64,000 nucleotides of DNA from positions 59,815 through 123,814 of the forward strand of contig DIZF01000032.1 in assembly GCA_002427815.1 (NCBI GenBank), given 5' to 3'. The translations under genes and the position numbers were made by a program. Below the pieces are notes generated by a model that did not search any database, was not told the DNA's origin, and was given only the letters and a program-made list of their open reading frames with translations. Shown here one piece after another: positions 8,981-16,605 of the stretch (position 1 is its first letter; the number at the start of each line of letters is the position of its first letter). This DNA comes from Ramlibacter tataouinensis. Lineage in GTDB: Bacteria; Pseudomonadota; Gammaproteobacteria; Burkholderiales; Burkholderiaceae_C.

Positions 8981-10441
8981 ATGGGCGCGCAGCACAGCGC
9001 CTGGCCGACATCCACGACGGGTTTTGTCGACAGGCACCAGCGGGCACTTTCCTGCCTGGTTTCAGTCGCGATCCTGATGGCGCTGCATCTGTCTTTTCGC
9101 TCGGGGAATGCACAGCCGTTCGATGCCGGCGAGTACTGGCATTTTTCCTCCCCCAGCGTGTTCGGAACAGAGCCAAGCGTCCGTGGCTATTTCTTTCCCG
9201 CGCTGCTGTTGCCCCTGCATTTTCTGTGCGACCTGATGGCGGACCCCGCCCCCCTGTTCCGTCTGGGGATGTCCGCCATCTACGGTGTGGCACTGCCGCT
9301 TCTGGTCCCCGCGAGTTTCCAGGAGGCATTCGGGGGCAAGGTCACATTCTGGCGCCGCCTGGTACCGGTCGTCCTGCTGGCCGCGCTCTTTCCGGGCCTT
9401 CTGATCTATCCGCTCAGCGACTTGCCCGCCCTGCTGCTGGCATTGAGTTCGCTCTATTTCACCCTGCGCGGCATGCAGCAGATCACAACAGGCCGCTTCC
9501 TTGGCATGCTTGCCGCATCAGGGGTGTTCATCGGGGCCGCCTACAACACCAGGACAATCTATCTTTTCGTCCCGGTGGGACTGCTGGCTCTGCTGGCCCT
9601 GGTGGTGATCCACGCCAGGCGGATCCCGGCGCTTTCGCGATGGGCAGGCATCGCAGCGCTCGGGACCGGCATGATCGCAGTGTCATTGCCACAACTGCTC
9701 ATCAACCAGCGCACGCACGGGGTCTCCAGCCTGGCAGTTCAGGCGCGCGTCGACAACCACAGCCTCTTCGCGAACCAGCTGGTCTGGGGCATGACACTTC
9801 AGCGTTACGAAACCACGGTCAACGCCAAGGCGCCCGCACCCACCGTGTTCTACCTCGATCCCGACGGCGAACAATTGTTCAAAGAGGTGGCGGGCCAGGG
9901 CGACCTCTTTTCCCTGCGGTACTACTTGAAGGTGGTTGCGGAACACCCGGTGCACTTCCTGTCGCTGTACACGCGCCATGTCATCAACGGCCTGGACGTG
10001 CGCGATGGCATCGTGTACACGCGCAAGCCGTCGCCCCTGCGGACACCGACGGCATTGTTCAACTTCGCGGTTCTCGCGCTGGCATGCTGGGTTGCGTGGT
10101 CGATGCGCGTCAGGTCTATGCAGCCGCTGTCGCCGGGCGTGCGGCCGGCCCCGGCGACCTGGCGCTGGTCGCTGGTGATTCTGCTGCTACCGGTGGTGAC
10201 GATACTGCCCGGCGCCGTCGAAACCCGGTTCTTCCTGCCCCTGCACCTGCTCGCCTATTGCGTGATCGCGTTCTACTTCGATGCGCCGGGTTTGCGGCAA
10301 AGCGCCAGGAAGCACGGAACGGCCATCATCGTCGCGGTGGTCGTTGCAGCAGGCGTCTTCTTTGCAGTGTCGTCATCGACGATGGCACAGCTCCAATACA
10401 GCTGGCCGGACGTTTACCGGTACGGGTTGCCAACGAAATAG
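8981..10441 (+). CDS. Polytopic membrane protein, probable GT-C-type glycosyltransferase
   Basis: A 486-residue membrane protein beginning 1 bp after the stop of the large fusion, so translation is probably coupled. I see roughly ten hydrophobic helices. A short acidic motif, FDAGEYWHF, follows the first helix, where GT-C enzymes of the ArnT/PMT type carry their catalytic acidic residue. A soluble loop (residues about 260-340) includes VFYLDPDGEQLF. GT-C enzymes move sugars from polyprenyl-phosphate carriers on the periplasmic side. The assignment is by topology, motif position and operon context only; I do not recognise a named family. It ends 6 bp from the convergent acyltransferase gene. 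Confidence 0.55.
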   Translation: MGAQHSAWPTSTTGFVDRHQRALSCLVSVAILMALHLSFRSGNAQPFDAGEYWHFSSPSVFGTEPSVRGYFFPALLLPLHFLCDLMADPAPLFRLGMSAIYGVALPLLVPASFQEAFGGKVTFWRRLVPVVLLAALFPGLLIYPLSDLPALLLALSSLYFTLRGMQQITTGRFLGMLAASGVFIGAAYNTRTIYLFVPVGLLALLALVVIHARRIPALSRWAGIAALGTGMIAVSLPQLLINQRTHGVSSLAVQARVDNHSLFANQLVWGMTLQRYETTVNAKAPAPTVFYLDPDGEQLFKEVAGQGDLFSLRYYLKVVAEHPVHFLSLYTRHVINGLDVRDGIVYTRKPSPLRTPTALFNFAVLALACWVAWSMRVRSMQPLSPGVRPAPATWRWSLVILLLPVVTILPGAVETRFFLPLHLLAYCVIAFYFDAPGLRQSARKHGTAIIVAVVVAAGVFFAVSSSTMAQLQYSWPDVYRYGLPTK

Positions 10442-10447
10442 GGCCTG

Positions 10448-11341
10448 TCAGGGGCGCACGAAGATGCGGCCGGCTTCGCCCCAGAAATGCCAGGCTGGCG
10501 GATCTTCGCGAATCGCCTTGTCCAGGAAGGCAAACACGTCCTGCATGAGTTGCCCCAGGTCTTCATACACCCCCAACTGGTGAATGCGCAGAAGACGTCG
10601 GCCGGTGCCAACGCTCAACCCGGTGAGATAAACGGTCACCGGCAACCGCTCGTCCACCGCAAGCCGAAGCAGGCCGCGCGGAACCCGGGCCCGCATGCCG
10701 AGCAAGCCGATCTCTTCGCTGGCGCTGACCTGGTCAGCCGGCACATCGATCGCAGCCACGACCTGTTCGCCTCGACGCAGGGCCCGCAGGGCCGGGCGCA
10801 GGCTGACCGAAGTGTCCAGGGCGGGGCAGCCCAGTGAGCGGGTCACTTCAGCCGTCCGTGCACGCGCGTAGGCCAACCGCACCCCACGGCCCGCGAAGTG
10901 GGAGCCCTTGAGCGGCGCCACAAGGGCATGGGCCTTGAGCCCCGAAGCCCTGGCATGTCGCAGACCCCACATGCCGGCGCCCCAATGGAAAGTGCAGATC
11001 AGGCCCGGCTGGCCCGCCGGTGGCCACTCGCCCTGCACGTCCATATGACGGGCGATCCAGGCGTCGGACCGGGTCCTGGCGAGGTACAGGTCCGCATGGT
11101 CGACCAGGGTGACGACTCTTCGCACCAGCAACCAGTGCGCCGCGTCGCCCACCCAGTCACGGGCCCTGGCCTGCTCCAAGGCGGCATTGGTTGCGTCCGC
11201 GTAAGGACTCATTGCGCGCGCCAGCCGGCGCAGCAGGCGGAAGGCCAGACTCCAGGGCAACAAGGCGGCCAAACCCGGCAGTACCACCAGCTCGAACAGA
11301 TCGCGTCCCTCCACCTGCAGGCGCTTAAGCCAGAGGTTCAT
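10448..11341 (-). CDS. LpxL/HtrB-like lysophospholipid acyltransferase-family protein, atypical active site
   Basis: A 297-residue protein resembling the lipid A secondary acyltransferase family, which transfers an acyl chain from acyl-ACP to a lipid A precursor at the inner membrane. The family signature is His-x4-Asp/Glu. Here the candidate block is FHWGAGMW, with Met where the acid should be. Other family-like parts remain, including LVAPLKGSHFAGRG and VVAAIDVPADQ. I start at the ATG at 11341, 11 bp downstream of wzt; homology does not extend into the open frame upstream. Being last in an operon with Wzm/Wzt suggests a role in polysaccharide or lipid-anchor modification. It may be inactive, use another residue, or have a different chemistry. 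Confidence 0.65.
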   Translation of the reverse strand: MNLWLKRLQVEGRDLFELVVLPGLAALLPWSLAFRLLRRLARAMSPYADATNAALEQARARDWVGDAAHWLLVRRVVTLVDHADLYLARTRSDAWIARHMDVQGEWPPAGQPGLICTFHWGAGMWGLRHARASGLKAHALVAPLKGSHFAGRGVRLAYARARTAEVTRSLGCPALDTSVSLRPALRALRRGEQVVAAIDVPADQVSASEEIGLLGMRARVPRGLLRLAVDERLPVTVYLTGLSVGTGRRLLRIHQLGVYEDLGQLMQDVFAFLDKAIREDPPAWHFWGEAGRIFVRP

Positions 11342-11352
11342 GGTTGGCGACC

Positions 11353-12573
11353 TCAGGTCCAGTGATGGGGCAACTGGACGAGCCCCGGCACGAGGCTGGC
11401 GAACTCCCAGCCGAAGACGGTGCAGTGCAGCCACTCGTCATAGATCACCAGGCCCTGGGAGTCGGCCAGATAAGCGCTCAGCACGTATTCGCCGGAATGA
11501 AGCGGAAGCCCGGGAAAGGTCACGGTGGCTCGCCAGAGCCCGTCTGGGCCACGAACCGGGGCGCTGCCGTCGGCGTGCGTGGCAGCAACCGTAATGCCGA
11601 CGCCATGGGCCTGTTCCAGCATCACGCCCATGGTGGGCTGTTCGTCGTCCGCCAGACGCGCCACCACGGTGACCTTCAGGTCGGGCCCCTCCAGCAAGGG
11701 GGGCTCTCCCGGTCCCAGCTTGGCCACGTCCACCGAGACGATTGCGCCGCGGCGCTCGGCATCGAGAGCGGTCACAGCGCCGGGGGCCGGGCTGGCGCCG
11801 GGCACCGGACGGGGTGTCGCCTTGTCCTTCTGGTTTTGCTCACGCACGTGCGATTCGTAGCCGGCCAGCACCCGCTCGGTAGGGCCCCACAATCGCTGTT
11901 TGCCGCCATCCAGCCAGAGCGCGACATCGCACAACTGGCGCACGTGGTAGAGGCTGTGCGAACAGAACAGGATGGTGCAGCCATTGCCGCGAAAGGCCTC
12001 GATGCGCTCGACGCATTTCTTCTGGAAGTGCTGGTCGCCCACGGCCAGGGCCTCGTCCACGATCAAGACGTCGGGCTCCACGGCCGTCACCAAGGCAAAG
12101 GCCAGGCGCACGGTCATGCCGGACGAATAGGTCTTCACGGGCCGGTCGATCGCATCGCCGAGTTCCGAGAACTCGATGATCGAATCCTGGAGCTTGAGCA
12201 TTTGTGCCTGGCCGATGCCGATCAGGCTGCCGCCGAAGAAGAGGTTGTCGCGGCCGCTGAACTCGGGGTGGAAGCCGGCGCCGAGTTCCAGAATGGCCGT
12301 GACCCGGCCCAGCTGGGCCAGCGAACCGGTAGACGGTTTCAAGGTGCCGGCGATCAGCTTGAGCAGCGTGCTCTTGCCTGCTCCGTTGTCGCCCACCACC
12401 CCCATGCACTGGCCGCGCCGCAACTCGAAAGTCACACCGCGCAAAGCCCACTGGCTGCGATAGGAGGCGCGGCCCGTCAGCAAGGACGCCAGGCGCTGGC
12501 GCGGCGAGTCGTACAGCCGGTATTCCTTGCCAAGATCGACCGTTCTCAGAACGGTGCCTGAGGACGCACTCAT
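11353..12573 (-). CDS. wzt: Polysaccharide ABC exporter ATP-binding protein with C-terminal extension (Wzt type)
   Basis: A 406-residue ATPase that powers export of a finished lipid-linked polysaccharide across the inner membrane. Residues about 1-245 form the nucleotide-binding domain: Walker A GDNGAGKSTLLKL, signature TYSSGMTVRLAFA, Walker B VLIVDEALAVGD, and switch His in FCSHSLYHV. A Pro/Ala linker leads to a C-terminal domain of about 130 residues ending WEFASLVPGLVQLPHHW. That length and end fit the carbohydrate-binding module of Wzt proteins that recognise modified chain ends. The ATG at 12573 overlaps the wzm stop by 4 bp. Confidence 0.93.
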   Translation of the reverse strand: MSASSGTVLRTVDLGKEYRLYDSPRQRLASLLTGRASYRSQWALRGVTFELRRGQCMGVVGDNGAGKSTLLKLIAGTLKPSTGSLAQLGRVTAILELGAGFHPEFSGRDNLFFGGSLIGIGQAQMLKLQDSIIEFSELGDAIDRPVKTYSSGMTVRLAFALVTAVEPDVLIVDEALAVGDQHFQKKCVERIEAFRGNGCTILFCSHSLYHVRQLCDVALWLDGGKQRLWGPTERVLAGYESHVREQNQKDKATPRPVPGASPAPGAVTALDAERRGAIVSVDVAKLGPGEPPLLEGPDLKVTVVARLADDEQPTMGVMLEQAHGVGITVAATHADGSAPVRGPDGLWRATVTFPGLPLHSGEYVLSAYLADSQGLVIYDEWLHCTVFGWEFASLVPGLVQLPHHWT

Positions 12574-13370
12574 AGCCAATCCGCGATTTGATCGCGGCTG
12601 CGGCTCACCACGACAGCCAATGCGCCCGTCAGAACCACGATCCACGCGAGCGTGACGGCCCAGGCTGTCCATGCGGGCCACTGCCCCTGCAGCAGGATGG
12701 CCTGGTAGCCGATGACCGGAGCGGACATGGGATTGAGCCAGAGTACCCAGCGCCAAGCCTGCGGGAACATGTTCGCAGGGAACAGCACCGGCGACAGGAA
12801 GATCCCGACCTGAAACAGGAACGCCACTACCTGGAGCGTATCGCGCATGGCGACGGCAAAGATCGCCAGCAGGTAGCCCAGCACTAGGGACAGCAGCAGC
12901 TGCAAGGCCACCATCGGCACCATCGCCAGCAAAGCCGGGCTGAAGCGGTGCATCGGCCCATACGCCAGCGTCAACGCCAGGATGATCGGCGCGTAGATCA
13001 CCGTGCTGGCCAAGGCGCTTCGTACCGGAAACAGCACCGCGGGTAACGGGCTGCGCTGCAGCAGGCTCCCCGCGTCGATCAGGCTGTTCATGGCGCGGCT
13101 GACCGTATCGCAAAAGGCCATCCACGGGAGTGCGCCCACCACCAGGAATGCGCCCGCAGCGCGGGTGGGCGCGTTCTCGCCCAGGCGCATGGCAAACACC
13201 ACATCGAACACCAGGTAGTACGCCGCCACCATCAACAGAGGCTGCGCATAGGACCAGAGCCAACCACCGGCCGACCCGGCGTTGCGGGCCGAAATTTCGC
13301 GCCGGGTCAGCACCCAGACAAGCGAGCGGGCGCGCCAGACGGCCCGCGCTTCTTCGACAATCGCAGTCAT
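12570..13370 (-). CDS. wzm: Polysaccharide ABC exporter permease (Wzm type)
   Basis: A 266-residue ABC-2 type permease with six predicted membrane helices. It starts MTAIVEEARAVWRARSLVWVLTRREI, typical of the amphipathic N-terminus of Wzm/KpsM/TagG proteins. It forms the channel for O-antigen or capsule export together with the adjacent Wzt. It is longer upstream in frame, but family similarity begins at the ATG at 13370. It ends ATGA with wzt, and follows the PpiC-type gene by 66 bp. Confidence 0.9.
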   Translation of the reverse strand: MTAIVEEARAVWRARSLVWVLTRREISARNAGSAGGWLWSYAQPLLMVAAYYLVFDVVFAMRLGENAPTRAAGAFLVVGALPWMAFCDTVSRAMNSLIDAGSLLQRSPLPAVLFPVRSALASTVIYAPIILALTLAYGPMHRFSPALLAMVPMVALQLLLSLVLGYLLAIFAVAMRDTLQVVAFLFQVGIFLSPVLFPANMFPQAWRWVLWLNPMSAPVIGYQAILLQGQWPAWTAWAVTLAWIVVLTGALAVVVSRSRDQIADWL

Positions 13371-13436
13371 TGAGTCAGGAAGATAGCCCGGCCGCCGCAG
13401 GTGCCCTGCCCCGCTTGATTCGACCAAAGCGGTCCG

Positions 13437-14315
13437 TTACTTGCTATTGGACTCGGCAAACGCTTCGATCGCAGCGGGGTTGAATTTCACGGTGTCCCGG
13501 ATACGCTGGACCTGCTCGAGCCGCTTGTCGTTGAGAATCTTCACCTCGGCCTCGCGCATCAGAACGTCCTTGACCTCTTTAAAGGGACGCACGCCGGCAG
13601 GGCGGCGGCCCTCGAACTTGATGATGTGGTAGCCGAACTGGGTCTCCACCACGTCGCTCAGCTCTCCCGGTGTCTTCATCTTCTGAACCGCGGCGTCGAA
13701 CGGCGCCACCATCTGCCCGGCGGCGAAATAGCCGAGATTGCCGCCTCCCTGGGCGTTATTGTCCTGTGAGTATTTCTTGGCCAAAGTGGCGAAGTCGGCG
13801 CCCGCCTTCAGCTCGGCCAGGATGGCCTCGGCCTTGGCTTTCGCATCGGGCGTGTCCGATTTGATCAGGATGTGGCTTGCGCCCATCTCTTCGGGCAGGT
13901 CGAAGCGCTTGGGGTTGCCCTTGTAGTTGGTCAACGCAATAGCTTCGACCACCTCGCGCGAGGGCATGTTGGCCGCGTCCATCCGGGCAAACAACAGGTC
14001 GGACAACACCCGGTCGCGCGCAATGCGAATGGCGCTCTGGACGGCCGGGTCGTTCGCGATGCCGGCAGCCTCGGCTTCGGCAGCCAGGGCGCGGCGGATA
14101 ACCAGATTGCTGGCGAGTTGCTCCACCGCTTCGGGCTTGGCGAGCGTGGGCTTTCTGGCCTCGACGGGAATTCGAAGGGCATCGCCCTGGACGTCGGCGG
14201 TGGTCACCGAGATCTTGCCGGTTTCGGCGAGGACGGCTTCGGCGGAATGGGCGGCGAGCGGAATGGAAAGAATCAGGGCCAAGGCGCGATGGCACAGTAA
14301 GGAATACAGCTTCAT
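13437..14315 (-). CDS. Periplasmic PpiC/parvulin-type peptidyl-prolyl isomerase
   Basis: A 292-residue exported foldase. A signal peptide (MKLYSLLCHRALALILSIPLAAHSA) precedes a SurA/PpiD-like helical N-terminal region. The parvulin domain (residues about 145-240) shows ASHILIKSD, ADFATLAKKYSQD, GGNLGYFAAGQMVAPFD and TQFGYHIIKFEGRR. It should speed proline isomerisation in envelope proteins. I start at the ATG at 14315, because the open frame upstream runs through a transcription terminator. Its position before wzm may be incidental; secreted-protein folding for the neighbouring type II system is another possible use. Confidence 0.88.
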   Translation of the reverse strand: MKLYSLLCHRALALILSIPLAAHSAEAVLAETGKISVTTADVQGDALRIPVEARKPTLAKPEAVEQLASNLVIRRALAAEAEAAGIANDPAVQSAIRIARDRVLSDLLFARMDAANMPSREVVEAIALTNYKGNPKRFDLPEEMGASHILIKSDTPDAKAKAEAILAELKAGADFATLAKKYSQDNNAQGGGNLGYFAAGQMVAPFDAAVQKMKTPGELSDVVETQFGYHIIKFEGRRPAGVRPFKEVKDVLMREAEVKILNDKRLEQVQRIRDTVKFNPAAIEAFAESNSK

Positions 14316-14347
14316 TATCAGACGGGATATGGGCAAAGTAGAAACAG

Positions 14348-14375
14348 AAAAGGCGGGGATAAATCCCCGCCTTTT
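14348..14375 (-). terminator. Rho-independent terminator, strong hairpin
   Basis: A perfect 12-bp stem (AAAAGGCGGGGA at 14348-14359 pairing with 14364-14375) closes a TAAA loop. The flanking A and T runs would let it end transcription from either strand. It sits 22 bp beyond the stop of the minus-strand secreted-protein gene and upstream of the PpiC gene, so it most likely separates those two units. Confidence 0.85.
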
Positions 14376-14396
14376 CAATCACGCTAACCTAACAGT

Positions 14397-15977
14397 TCAA
14401 GGCTGAGTCGGGGTGTAACGGTGCTCCCAGCTGCCGCCGACGTTGAAACTGCCGGTGGAAGCAGCGCTGAACGACTTACCCACAATCGGAAGACCGCTGC
14501 CGATGCCCGGTGTACTAACCACAGCCCAACCGTCGCGAACCGTACCTGTGCTGAACAGGGTCTTGGCGATCGTAGCGCCGAGCACCGAGGCGCCAGTTGG
14601 CGCGTTGAAAGTCAGCACGCTGGTTTCACCGCACAGCGCGAAGGCAGGTGCAGGCGGGTTAGGCGAGATCACGAAGCTAGTGCCAACCGCGCCGAGTTCT
14701 TCACGATTGTAGTAGGTCACGCCCGTGGCTCCGGTCTTCACGCAAACCTGGAAGCCGCTCACTGACGTATCGGTTGTGTTGTAATACGAATTGTTTGTCG
14801 TGAACAGACGCACCGCCCCAGTAGACGTACCCAGCCCACGGTAATCCATCGACACGGCGTAACGGCGAGTCGGCTGCGAGAAGGTCCAGTCGGTGAACGC
14901 GTTGATGCTGGTGTCGGTCAGGAACTCGTTGCTGATCGACCCTGTCGCCAGTGCGTCCTGCAGATGATTCACGAACAAGCCCGGATCCGCGGCGACGGGC
15001 GGGTAAGCGGCCAGCAACAGGTACGGCGTCGACAGGTCGGGAAGGTCAAACATCGAAGCCGTGATTACCGGAAGGGTGCCCGTGCCGGTGTTTGTCACCA
15101 AGGTGAATCGCAGCGACGGATCAGACGTGTAGCGGTCGATGGCCTGCAGGTCTAACGGCTGGGCAACTGAACCGGCAACCTGCGGGAAGAACACGATGTT
15201 GCCGCGAGCAGGCGTATTGTCGGTAGGCGAAACGGTCGCGGTGATCGCATAAGCTTCGCCGGTGGCCGAACCAGACTTGGGCACGTTGACGATCGTCCAG
15301 TTGGCAAACAGGGTCGCTGTCGGGGCGCGGAGGCCCGCTGCGAGAGCGGCGGGGAGGTCAGCAGGATCGGTCTGCAGAGTGTTGAGGAAGGCGGCGCCCG
15401 TGCAAGGCGGAGTGCCTGCGACGTGCGTGATCGCCGTCGCCAGAGCGGAGCCCGCCGCGACGTCCGCCATGTTGAACACCTCGATGTAGCCTTCACGCGT
15501 CTCCGCGGCCAGCGCGTCGCCGGTCAGCGTCTGGGGCAGGCGGGCCGTGACAAAGTCGCTGCCGGCACCAGAACCCACGCCGACTGGCAGCGTGCAGCTC
15601 TTGTCGATGGTGGTCAGGCGAGAAACGCCATTGGGGCCTTTTGAGATATTCGCGGCCCACACGTCGTTTGGCGACAGGTACAACTGGAAGTCGAACACAT
15701 CGTCAGAGTTGGAACCGCCGCGGAAGCGAACCTTGACGGCCTTGCCGTGCACGCTGTCGGTGTTGACAATGTTGAACAGCGTGGCGTTACCGGCCTGGGT
15801 GTTGAAATAGGGGACGAGCAGTTGATGCCCCGTGCCACTTTGTTTGAGGCGTTCGAACGTGGCGTTGGTCGCCGCGCCAGCCGTGGTGTCCGCAAACACA
15901 GCCGCAGTCGCGCTGCCAGCCATGCCGAGTCCACCGACAAACGCGGCAACACTCAATGCAATCAGATTCTTCCTCAT
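14397..15977 (-). CDS. Secreted protein of unknown family
   Basis: A 526-residue protein with a clear signal peptide (MRKNLIALSVAAFVGGLGMAGSATA, cleavage near residue 25). The mature part is rich in Thr, Ser, Gly, Ala and Asn with few charges and several Cys, as expected for an extracellular or outer-surface beta-rich protein. Conserved-looking stretches include LLVPYFNTQAGNATLFNIVN and VKVRFRGGSNSDDVFDFQLYLSP near the N-terminus and GGSWEHRYTPTQP at the end. I recognise no named domain. GGAGAG lies just upstream of the ATG at 15977. It has its own leader region and terminator, so it is probably a separate transcript. Proximity to the type II secretion operon makes it a possible substrate (inference). 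Confidence 0.8.
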   Translation of the reverse strand: MRKNLIALSVAAFVGGLGMAGSATAAVFADTTAGAATNATFERLKQSGTGHQLLVPYFNTQAGNATLFNIVNTDSVHGKAVKVRFRGGSNSDDVFDFQLYLSPNDVWAANISKGPNGVSRLTTIDKSCTLPVGVGSGAGSDFVTARLPQTLTGDALAAETREGYIEVFNMADVAAGSALATAITHVAGTPPCTGAAFLNTLQTDPADLPAALAAGLRAPTATLFANWTIVNVPKSGSATGEAYAITATVSPTDNTPARGNIVFFPQVAGSVAQPLDLQAIDRYTSDPSLRFTLVTNTGTGTLPVITASMFDLPDLSTPYLLLAAYPPVAADPGLFVNHLQDALATGSISNEFLTDTSINAFTDWTFSQPTRRYAVSMDYRGLGTSTGAVRLFTTNNSYYNTTDTSVSGFQVCVKTGATGVTYYNREELGAVGTSFVISPNPPAPAFALCGETSVLTFNAPTGASVLGATIAKTLFSTGTVRDGWAVVSTPGIGSGLPIVGKSFSAASTGSFNVGGSWEHRYTPTQP

Positions 15978-16159
15978 TGAAACTCTCCATGAAAAGTTGG
16001 TTAGCGCAACTACTAGTGAAATTGATTACGCAGAGAAATCGTAGCATAAGGCTACAGGCGCAACCAGTTTTCGTTCCTTGCCAATTAGACGTGTCGACTA
16101 AATCCAACACATCGGCCGCGATTGTAGGACGGCGCCCTGTGTTAATCCAGCGCTATCTC
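15978..16159. other. Intergenic leader region of the secreted-protein gene
   Basis: This 182-bp gap is more AT-rich than its surroundings and should hold the promoter of the minus-strand secreted-protein gene. It contains a small hairpin, GTAGC / GCTAC at 16041-16055 with a 5-nt loop. I could not place convincing -35 and -10 boxes. Confidence 0.4.
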
Positions 16160-16579
16160 TCACTGTGTTGGAAATAACCACCACTGCGCGTTTTCGCGAA
16201 CCCAGACCTCATCGTAGTAGGTGACGATGGGTGGGGCCTTGCCCCGCAAGGTCAGCGCCTTGGCCTCGAGCCTCGAAGTGGCGACGCATTTGTCGGCGGT
16301 TTCGCACACCACCTTCTCGACCTTTACATCCGTCAGCTGGACCGCCGTCCCAAAACCTCGCTTGTAGGTCGCCAGCGGGGTCACGGCCCGGTAGGACGGG
16401 GGCATGAAGGTATAGGCCTTCTCGTAGTCCGAGGCCTGCCTGGCTTTCCAGTTTTCGGTTGCACGCTGCTGGACAGCCTGCTCCGGCGTCGACCCCACGG
16501 TCGCGCAGCCGGCGATGGCGATGGCCACAAAACCGAGCGCCAGACGACGGGTGAATGCTTGGGCAAGTTGAACTGCCAT
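16160..16579 (-). CDS. Small lipoprotein downstream of gspD, NTF2-like in appearance
   Basis: A 139-residue protein with a lipoprotein signal peptide: hydrophobic core LALGFVAIAIAGC, with the lipobox Cys near residue 25. After the anchor, the pattern of helices followed by strands ending in VWVRENAQWWLFPTQ resembles small NTF2-like proteins. Two further Cys (VCETADKC) could form a disulfide. A good AAAGGAG site precedes the ATG at 16579. It follows gspD by 26 bp and is probably the last gene of the type II secretion operon. Its place there makes a pilotin or accessory role possible, though the fold looks unlike known helical pilotins. Confidence 0.75.
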   Translation of the reverse strand: MAVQLAQAFTRRLALGFVAIAIAGCATVGSTPEQAVQQRATENWKARQASDYEKAYTFMPPSYRAVTPLATYKRGFGTAVQLTDVKVEKVVCETADKCVATSRLEAKALTLRGKAPPIVTYYDEVWVRENAQWWLFPTQ

Positions 16580-16605
16580 GGATAAAGCTCCTTTGTTGAT
16601 AAGAG

